A stretch of 64,000 bases of DNA from Acheta domesticus (Eukaryota > Arthropoda > Insecta > Orthoptera > Gryllidae): positions 146,931,708-146,995,707 of the forward strand of contig JAHLJT010000631.1 in the NCBI GenBank assembly GCA_031308135.1, in the 5' to 3' direction. The position numbers and the translations under genes are program-made. The notes below the pieces were generated by a model, which was given only the letters and a program-made list of their open reading frames with translations, was not told where the DNA came from and did no database searches. The first letter of the stretch is position 1. Each line of letters begins with the position of its first letter. Below, in pieces: positions 56,215 to 64,000 of this stretch.

Positions 56215-57890
56215 AGCCCTGGTAACGAAAAAGTGGATAAATCCAGTTTTCTAAATTAAGAAAAAAATCTCCTAACATGTGGTGAAGCCAGAATCCCTAT
56301 TTTGTGGGTCCTTGATACCGAAAAAAACAATTGAAAGCAGAACGTCTCTCCACCCGGCCGGCCGTCTGTCCGTCTGTCTGTGAACAACGCGAGCATGTAA
56401 ACCGTTCACCGATTTTCTCCAAAATTGAAATTCCGTAATCGATCTGAATGATCTCGCGGCCTCTTGAATTTGAAAGCGATATTTTAATTTTTGGAGGTTA
56501 TATGAAGACCCTCGGACATTTTCAAAATTTTCAAAAAAATTGCACCAACAAAGTTGACTAAATTTTGTTGTTGGATAGTCTGAAGGTCATTTAAGAGAAT
56601 GGATAGGTCTCATGCCGGTTGAAACCTCTCAATTTTCGAATATTGCAAAAATTTCAATTTTTGTCGGTGTTTTCCTCCAACTATAAAATTGCAAATAGAG
56701 ATTTTTCCTTCAAATAAAATTTCTTCTCCAAAGTGAGTTCTTTCATTAAGGTCGTGTACATTTTTTTGAAAATATTAGTTTTTGCACAATGAGGGCAAAA
56801 TAATTTGCACAAACGTGTATTATGCGCAATTTTGAAAACTTACAAAAACAAGATTTTATCAAAAACGGCTCAAACTTTTTTCTTTAAACTTTTGGTAGGG
56901 ATAGTACTAAATGTACTCTATGAGGTGACATAAACGCCATATTCTTTTGTTGTTTTTTTCTAAATTTTTTTCGACTTGTTTCAAAACGTTTCTCAAATCT
57001 TTAATATGCACATTACCAGCAATTTGTAAACATTATTATAGTTCTGAATGTAAGTGCTTCAAATGGCTTCAAATTACGTTTCTTGAAAACTAAAAAGTTT
57101 CTGTGAAAAAGAGCTTCAAATTTCGTATTTTCAGTAGCGCTTAAACGTCATTTTCTTAAAAACGACTACATTTTTTTAAAATTGCCATTTAGGATGACGT
57201 TTTTGTGTTCTTTAATATTTCCGTTCTCCTATTAGGAAACCGAAAAAATAGGAAAATGTCAAAAAAATGTACTTTGGGTGGTGATAGATGGCAGCTGGTT
57301 TGCTCAATATTTATCAAATCTACATTTTCAAATAAGGTCATGCTTAATTTTTTGAAAATAAGAGTTGCTTTTTTTCTATGATTTCGTGACAAAAAATAGC
57401 CCGCGGCCAAATCACTGCACTTCAGACAGCCGGATGCGTCGTAAATTAAAATTTACTATTTTGTATATTATTTCTTTGTTCGTTTTTACATTCGACGTTT
57501 TGTCGTCGTTTTTGTCGTTCGTAAACGAGTTTACGAACATTTACACATTAATCTTTAAAGAAATTATTTCTTTTCAAATATTGGAAATAAAAATTGCTAG
57601 CTCTTTAAGAGAGTATCGACAATGCAGGAAACGCAACAATTGAATTCCGTTCGGCTGTCGCGAATTTCGGTGAATTACGTGTCAGTGTTGTGTCTTGATA
57701 GAGCTGTGTGAGATCAAACTTCTTTTTCCAATACAAGTTTACAAAACTTTTGTATTATATTTCTATGCAGTTGTGGAATTCACATAGTTTTGACAACATT
57801 GCGATGGAAACAGTGAGTTGCTTGCACTGTTTAAGATATACAGGTGTGTTTTGTCTATTATTCTGCGATCTTGGGTCTGGAGATAATTAA

Positions 57891-58829
57891 AATTGGTACA
57901 GTCGGTCTTGATTTATAAATGGTTTAGTAAACCCGATTTTTATTTACGTAGCTTCTGCACGTTTTTGAGTAGATGGGGTAATATTGAGAAGCGCCGGACC
58001 AGCAAAAATGTAACATAATGTTCCAAAAATAGAAAGTTCTTGTAGAATTGAGTGTGAGAATTTTTTTTAGGTCTTTGGCCTTAAGCTGTAATTTTTAATG
58101 CCCTAAAACGCTTCGTTTAAGAATTATTGAACGTTATAAATTCGAACTCCGTAGCGGGATGCGTTTGCATGAATATCTAGTTTTTATTCTTCAGCGTCAT
58201 GTAGTGCGATATTTTCGATATTTTATTAGTTATTCTGTTATCCGGGACGAAGGTGAATCCAACGAAACAGAAATAATTAGAATTGGTTCAGTCATTCTTG
58301 AGTCATAAATGGTGTAACTAACACAACTTTGTTTAATACATAGATTCTATTGAAATTAGACTATGTATCAGTTTAATATACAGTACCAACGTATACGCTT
58401 TGTGCGAAAGAATTGCTATGGTGTTTCCCTATCTAAATAGAAGTGATAGATTTGTCTGTGGATGTACCTCGTCGAGTGAACACCATCCCAGAGCGCTCCG
58501 AGCTTAGGCGCAGGTAGTTTTCCCGCAGGTGGTCAAAGGCTTAGTGTACTGCACCGGCAATTTCGTCGCAGCGCATGGATTGAAAGATAAGTATTGCACG
58601 CTTCTTATTTATTTGTCTTTTTGGTTTGATCTTTTTATTACGTAACTGCACATTTTATCTCGCTTATTGCATATTTTATTTTGAACTTATTTCTTTTGAG
58701 GTAGTTATCAAATTCCACTTTCCATTTTCGCCATTTAAATTTTACATTGTTCCTGTAACATCATATATTAGAGTATCAAATTAATTCATCATATATTAGA
58801 GAGGCAAATCACGAACCCCATCGCAAATC
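57891..58829. other. No gene recognised
   Basis: Contains the reverse match (about 58070-58170) of the dispersed block at 37850-37960. The rest has no signature. Confidence 0.45.
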
Positions 58830-60480
58830 GATACACCCCTTGATGCTCTTAACCAGCGTTTTGCTGACATGGCTCCTCACTTCGATTATTTCTCAAAAAA
58901 CAAAACTCTCTCAACCTTACGATAAGTTTCGGTACACACTGAGGAAGAATTCTTTTTTGCATCTACAAATCATTATGAAATTTTCAAAACCATTCAGAGC
59001 CTCAAATCAAACGCCTCAGGGACAGCTAATTACAATGCTAAATTACTAAAAGTCTGTGCCGAAGTTATATGTAACTGTCATAATAAACTTTTCCCTAGCA
59101 AGTGCTACGTATCCAAACTCTTGGAAAACCGCGCTTGTCCACCCTCTTCCTAAAACTACCACAAACCCTCCTGAATACAGACCGATAAGTATTCTACCTA
59201 CAATTTCAGAAGTTCTAGAAAAAATTGAGCGACGTCAAATTATAAGTTACTTCGAAAGCAAAAATCTCATTAGTGATCAACAATATGGCTTCCGATCAGG
59301 CAGAAACACAGGTACTGTTCTCTTAAATATTATTGAAAAAGCTAGAATCTCCATTGACAAAGGTAAATTAACAATACTTATTCTTCTAGATTTTAGTAAA
59401 GCATTTGACTCGGTCGATCACGAAATTCTGCTTGAAAAAATGAAAATATTGGGTTTCGCTAAACACACAATACGATGGTTCACTCAATATCTTTCAAATC
59501 GACAACAAATCGTTGTATCAGGTGAAAAACCATCCGCTGCTGTTAAAACTTCTCGTGGTATTGCGCAGGAAACAGTTCTAGGACCCTTAGCATTTTTAAT
59601 TTATGTAAATGACGTAGGACAATGCCTCAATCACTGTAAGCACAAAATGTACGCTGACGACCTACAAATCAGTGGATACCCATCCAAGTTGAACTCATTA
59701 GCCAATAAAATAAACGATCACTTCAATGCTTTCAATAAATGAGCAGAAGTCCTTGGTCTCTTATTAAATCCAATGAAATCGCAAAGCTTAGTGATAGGCT
59801 CTCGCAACGCTTTAAACAAATTGGAGAAATCCTCCCTTCTGGAAATTAGCTTAGGTAACTCTCCTGTTCCCTGGTGTAGCGATGTAAAAAATTTAGGAAA
59901 TCATACAGACAACACACTTAGTTGGACCACACAAGTAGGTAAGTTTTGCCAAAAAAGTCTTCACAGGCCTCCATTCCCTAAAACGAGTCAGAGAACTTAC
60001 TACCCATTAACACTCGCATAAGTCTAGTAAATTCACTTATAATGCCTCATTTCGATTATTGTGATTTCCTGCTTACGGACTTAAAGCTCAAGCAACAATG
60101 CAAATTACAAATAACACAAAATGCATGCATCCGCTTCATATTCGATCTTAGAAGATACGATCATTTATCTGAGTTTTACGGCCAAACAAACATTCTCTCA
60201 ATTGAAAAAAGGAGAAATTTGCATAGCCTTCTCCTTCTCCATAAAATTTTGAATAATAGCTATCAAACGCAATTATTGCACAACTTTAAAATGCTGACGC
60301 TTGAACAATCACGTTCCTCGCGATTACTATGCATACCGCGGCAAATACGGTATCCTACATTAAGTCATTTACTGTAACTGTAAAAAGAATATGGAACTCA
60401 CTACCCACATATCTAAAACAAATTAGCGATTTCAGAAAATTTAAAACTCGACTCAGTGGTTGGATTAAATCTAATAATTA
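58830..60480 (+). pseudogene. LINE reverse transcriptase, decayed
   Basis: The order of RT blocks is clear: KTIQSLKSNASGTANYNAKL near 58975, EYRPISILPTISEVLEKI, QQYGFRSGRNT, LLDFSKAFDSVDHEIL, GIAQETVLGPLAFLIYVNDV (family usually GVPQGSVLGP) and KMYADDLQISG, which keeps both catalytic Asp. The thumb follows in other frames: LLLNPMKSQSLVIGSRN, SVPW-type VKNLGNHTDNTLSW and MPHFDYCDFLL, ending near KLAISENLKL. There is a stop after DHFNAFNK (59742) and frameshifts near 59056, 60021 and 60377. Confidence 0.87.
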
Positions 60481-61502
60481 TAGATAACACAAACTCCTAT
60501 TTCCATTTTCACACCCTAATTAAACACCACGTACCCTATTACCACTGACCAAATTCGGTTACATTTCAAGACGTCAAGCTGTTCTTCTGCACTTTTCTCC
60601 TCTTTACTCTATCGCTGAAAGTCCTAACGCCAAGTATGTTACATGTAGTAGATAATAAGTTTTTTACGCATTTTCATTTTTTATATTGTATGATCTTTCT
60701 TAGTATTTTTTCTTGTTCATCTGCCTGCTTTCTGTTTCCGTTTCTTCTTCTGTTACAGATTATCTTCTAGTCTTCAGCCATTTTCCAACTAGAAAACTAC
60801 GTTTATGTATACGAAAAACTTTATAATAATATTATCATCGTTCCCCCTCCCCACTCTCCTTAATTTCATAATTAATTCTAACTCCCCCTCTCTTTCTCCC
60901 TCTGCTTCCCTATCACCTTTACCATTTAAGTCCCTCTAACTCACTCTACATTCCTTTTGCCTTTACCCTTTTCCTTTAATCTTTCTATTTTTTCACACTG
61001 CTTTTTTCTTGTGTTACGGCCCTAAGCCGCCATCCTGATTGAGGTTTTCCTGGGTTTCCTCAATCGCTTAAGGCGTATGCCGGGATGGTCCCTAGTCTTG
61101 CATCCCAGATTTACATGTAAAATCTGTCCTCCTTTCTTCTTGTAATTTGTCAACAATTGAGGCATTCGGGTGTAAGGAATAATTTCCGACATTTTGCTAA
61201 AATATAATTATTAACATTACACATCCTTCTTCAAAATAAGAAACATGGGCTCTCTTTATATCATGTTAGTTTTAGAGCCCAAAAATTACCAACGAAAATA
61301 TATACATACTTTATGTTTCATTAGTAGTGTGCAGCACAATTTCATTACCTAATATGATAATTGCATTTTCGTAATTAACATGAAATGTCAGCTAGCATTG
61401 TTTCCACCCGAACTCCTCCATTGTACTTATTGTAAATGTAAATATTTTAGTGGTTAGGCAGAAGAGCAAGCAATATGGCCTGAGCCTCGCCAGAAATAAA
61501 GA
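58830..61502 (+). mobile_element. CR1/Jockey-group LINE, 5'-truncated, with TAA tail
   Basis: Coding remnants of a reverse transcriptase (58830-60480) are followed by about 1 kb of 3' UTR. The UTR contains GGTTTTCCTGGGTTTCCTC and GCCGGGATGGTCCC, wording I associate with 3' ends of several insect LINEs. The element ends GCCTCGCCAGAAATAAAGAC and then (ATT)n. The 5' half (ORF1 and endonuclease) is absent. The clade cannot be fixed from the RT alone; CR1/L2 and Jockey groups are both possible. Confidence 0.8.
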
Positions 61503-61558
61503 CATTATTATTATTATTAATATTATTATTATTACTATTACTATTTTTATTATTATTC
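61503..61558. repeat. (ATT)n array joining a LINE tail to R4/Dong-like copy 4
   Basis: An imperfect ATT/ACT array of about 56 bp. It is both the 3' tail of the plus-strand LINE and the 3' flank of the minus-strand R4/Dong-like element. Confidence 0.93.
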
Positions 61559-61660
61559 CTCTAAATCACGACTAAAGATGTTATGTGTCGGCTGAATATA
61601 AAATCTTCTCCAGGTTGCAACCAGCTACCTAAGGAGTAGATCTAGGGACTGTCGGTGCCT

Positions 61661-62278
61661 CTACAATACTTTGCGCAAAATGTAGGCTGTTCCAAATGAT
61701 GCAATTTCTTGCACTTCCCAGTCTTTTGAATTACCTGGGAGTTTAGACAAGTTCTTACGCAAATTTCGCGGAACAAATCCCAGAGCTACGATATCTATCG
61801 GGACGACCTGTGCTTTAACGCCCCACATTCGGCTGATCTCGATTTCCAAACTCCTGTATTTAAGACGTTTTTCTGCCTCCTTGGTAACGACGTTTTGATC
61901 GCAAGGTACAGCAACATCGACAAGTAAACACGATTTGTTCTCCAAATCCCGGATGACTATATCCGGTTTGTTTGCTGCTATCGTGCGATCAGTTTGAATT
62001 TGATGGTCGTACAATATCGTACACAATCCAACAGACGTCAACAGTTTCGGTGGGTGTTCGTACCACTTGGGGCATATGTTCGGAAATTCGAGGGCGGTAC
62101 AGATCTGCCAGTGGAGGTAGCTACACACCCTGTCGTGTCTTTTCAAGTATTCTGTCTTTGCTAGGATTGGACAAGCTGAGACAATATGATCGATGGTTTC
62201 TACGTGTTTCTGACAAATGCGGCATTTATCATCTTGGAAAATTTTGAGAACCGCGTTGTCATAATGTCGTGTTCTCAA
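61661..62278 (-). pseudogene. RLE endonuclease region of copy 4
   Basis: The 205-residue frame has CRICQKHVETIDHIVSAC (C-x2-C-x8-H-x4-C), then RHDRVCSYLHWQICTAL. NKPDIVIRDL, CLLVDVAVPCDQNV and KEAEKRLKYRSLEIEI give the PD...D...K-KY core, and the tail IDIVALGFVPRNLRKNLSKL follows. All residues expected of an R2/R4-type restriction-like endonuclease seem present, so this domain is the least damaged piece. It is out of frame with the RT part because of a 5-bp deletion at about 62299. Confidence 0.87.
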
Positions 62279-63532
62279 GGCCTGATCTTGGGCAGCTAAG
62301 TGCTTCCGATTCTGGCTTCATTCTTCCCCTTTTAAGCCACATAAATGATTGATCTTTATTGATCTGCACCTTGTCCATTCGTTTCAAATATTGTCCGTGG
62401 AGTGGTTTATCTCTCCACGATTTCTTTAACATTTTTTGTGTCTCAAATTTCATGTTAAGTAGCATCAGAAGTTCAGTGTCTCTGTCATTCTGGTTGTCTT
62501 GCATAGTATTGTTCGCAATGCTTCTTGCTACACTTACAATGCCTCTGTTTCCCATTCTTCGGTCAGATTTCATAACCTGTCTCACTAGTGGGTCATCTTG
62601 ATGGCTGACTACATACTTTCCCATCCCAGTTACTGCATTGTGCCAGGAGGCTTCAATTTGTCTCAGGCCTCTTCCTCTTTCCTTACGTGACACATAAAGT
62701 CTATGTACATCAGCCTTGGTGTGGGCAACATGATGCATTGTTAGCAGTTTTCTGGTTTTTCGATCCATGATGCGAATTTCCCTTTCAGTCCAGTCTACTA
62801 GTCCGAAACTGTATTCGGCTACAGGCACCTCCAAACTGCCTATTGCTGATATTTTATTCCTTGAGTTCAGAGCGGACTGCAGGACAAGTCTCACTCTTCT
62901 ATAATACTCCTTGCGAATCCTCTTTTTCATTGTGTCGTTCGAGATGGTCTCATATTATTCAATGCCCAGATATTTGTAAGTTTTACCTGGCTCAAGATCT
63001 TGAATCACAGTGTGTCTATCAACTTCAATGTTCTCTGACGTTGTCAGTTTGCCTCTTTTTAAGTTGACTTTTGCACACTTGTCAAGACCAAACTTCATGC
63101 AAATGTCATTGCTAAAATCATTGATCACAGACAGCATTTGGGAGAGAATCGCTTCATTCTTAGCAAACACTTCATACTAGCCTTGCAAAACTCAACAAGT
63201 CTAGGATGAAATCGATAGATCTCCAGGGTCTTCAAAATTCAATCGTGTAGTACACTAGCAAAGGCCTTCTGGTAGTCAATCCAAGCCATGCTTAAATTAC
63301 ATTTTCGTTTTTTTACATCATTCAAAATTATTTTATTCAGAAGCAAGATTTCCTTACAGCCATAGGAACCTTTACGACATCCTTTCTGTTCAACTGGCAA
63401 GAGATGGTTCTTCTCTAGGTGCCTATACATTTTGTCTGCTATGGCTGCAGTTATAAGTTTGTACATTACTGGCAGGCAAGTAATTGGCCTGTAGTTCTTC
63501 GCCAAAGAGCTTTCTCCTCCTTTGGGTAGCAA
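62259..63532 (-). pseudogene. RT domain of copy 4 with its catalytic core deleted
   Basis: From 63532 downwards: NYRPITCLPVMYKLIT, EQKGCRKGSYGCKE and AWIDYQKAFASV (the first catalytic Asp is present). After EFCKAS the sequence jumps at about 63175-63200 to FAKNEAILSQMLSV, which normally follows the YxDD box, so the G-x-x-Q-G-D and YxDD blocks are gone. The remainder (KCAKVNLKRGKL, YKYLGIE, and the long frame 62930-62259 with EYSFGLVDWTEREIRIMDRKTRKLL) is the thumb and linker. Non-functional. Confidence 0.85.
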
Positions 63533-63916
63533 ATACGTGATGCCGCGAGTGAGTCATACGGGGAGTTCCTTAGGGTTTTTCTAAAATTTTATTAACAGCC
63601 TTTACTAGATGAAAATGTAATGCTGTTAATTTCTTAATCCAATAAATCTAGATCTTATCAACCCCAGGGGATTCCCAGTCTCCCATGTTCTTAATTGTTT
63701 GGCATAGGTCCTCTTTCGAGAATCCTTGAACATGTTTCACTGTTTCCACGAGTCCATTGGCAGCATCAACTTCAGATTGGAGCCACGATGCTTCTTTGTT
63801 ATAGGATCTGGTTTCCTCCCAGATTCCTGCCCAAAATGTTTCGACGTCATCTTTGGAAGGAGGGGCAGCATTGCCATTCGGTTTTTCAGTAAGACTGCGA
63901 TAGAATCTCTTCGCGT

Positions 63917-63947
63917 CTATTATTATTATTATTGTTATTATTATTAT
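63917..63947. repeat. (TTA)n array, 5' flank of copy 4
   Basis: About ten TTA units with one GTT variant. The remaining 53 bp to the window end show nothing. Confidence 0.93.
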
Positions 63948-64000
63948 ACAACATTGTTTTTCTCGGTATTCGCCGGATATATATTTGACTTTGTGTCGGG

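Larger units (their letters stand above)
53485..57890 (-). repeat. Long unassigned repeat family, copy E (reverse, longer subtype)
   Basis: It starts with the hairpin-end relic GTACGTACTTATAGTATAGGGAAAGT and CGGCGCATTTTCGGCAGAA, and is split by a hAT-type element at 53602-56214. It resumes with GGTAACGAAAAAGTGGATAAA and the module series. Past 57300 it carries the extension shared with copy B (AAGGTCATGCTTAATTTTTT; GTGGAATTCAC...CGATGGAAACAGTGAGTTG). It ends by about 57890. Confidence 0.8.
61559..63916 (-). mobile_element. R4/Dong-like copy 4, longest copy (2.36 kb), 5'-truncated
   Basis: It lies between TAA arrays at 61503-61558 and 63917-63947 and contains RT and RLE parts. The 5' region before the RT fingers is missing. 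Lesions: a deletion in the RT palm, a 5-bp deletion near 62299 relative to copies 2 and 3, and stops. It is the reference for aligning the other three copies. Confidence 0.88.

Overview
This window looks like AT-rich nuclear DNA of an arthropod, most likely an insect with a large, repeat-rich genome. The evidence is the transposon set: Jockey-clade and CR1/Jockey-group LINEs, R4/Dong-type LINEs in TAA microsatellites, a Penelope-like element, Helitrons, hAT-, TTAA- and TA-type DNA elements, tRNA-derived SINEs and a solo LTR. I found no convincing host protein-coding gene, tRNA, rRNA or CRISPR array. Nearly every longer reading frame with a recognisable product is a decayed transposon protein. 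The species cannot be named from the sequence alone.

Layout. 1-10.8 kb: an R4/Dong-like fragment between two TAA arrays (1.6-2.4 kb), a possible hAT relic, a 1.1-kb inverted-repeat element (4284-5377), one copy (A) of an unrecognised long repeat family, and a Jockey RT fragment. 10.9-13.0 kb: a non-autonomous Helitron on the minus strand. 15.1-24.0 kb: a full-length autonomous-type Helitron on the plus strand with both termini recognisable. Its Rep gene is split by a 3.3-kb DNA transposon, which itself contains a SINE with a 9-bp target duplication. 25.9-34.1 kb: three copies (B, F, C) of the long repeat family, carrying respectively a 1.2-kb insertion, a 553-bp fold-back element with a TA duplication, and a 525-bp solo LTR with a 5-bp duplication. 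34.7-36.4 kb: a C-rich tract holding a second SINE. 38.5-41.1 kb: two related Helitron-like ends, one carrying a TTAA-flanked DNA transposon. 41.6-51.7 kb: a nested graveyard with two halves of Jockey-clade LINE on either side of two R4/Dong-like fragments, repeat copy D and a Penelope-like element. 52.9-57.9 kb: a polypyrimidine Helitron-like fragment and repeat copy E, which holds a 2.6-kb hAT-type element. 58.8-61.5 kb: a degraded CR1/Jockey-group LINE ending in a TAA tail, which borders the longest R4/Dong-like copy (61.6-63.9 kb).

How the pieces relate. The nesting gives a relative insertion order at many loci. Three patterns stand out. (1) All four R4/Dong-like copies abut TAA arrays, matching the known target preference of Dong, and one array is the tail of another LINE. 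(2) A six-copy non-coding repeat family of 1.6-3.2 kb has a conserved hairpin end, internal modules of about 300 bp and a GACGGA-type minisatellite. I cannot assign it to a known superfamily, and it is the best candidate for something undescribed. (3) The autonomous-type Helitron keeps both Rep tyrosines and the HUH motif but has lost the Walker A lysine and has several other lesions.
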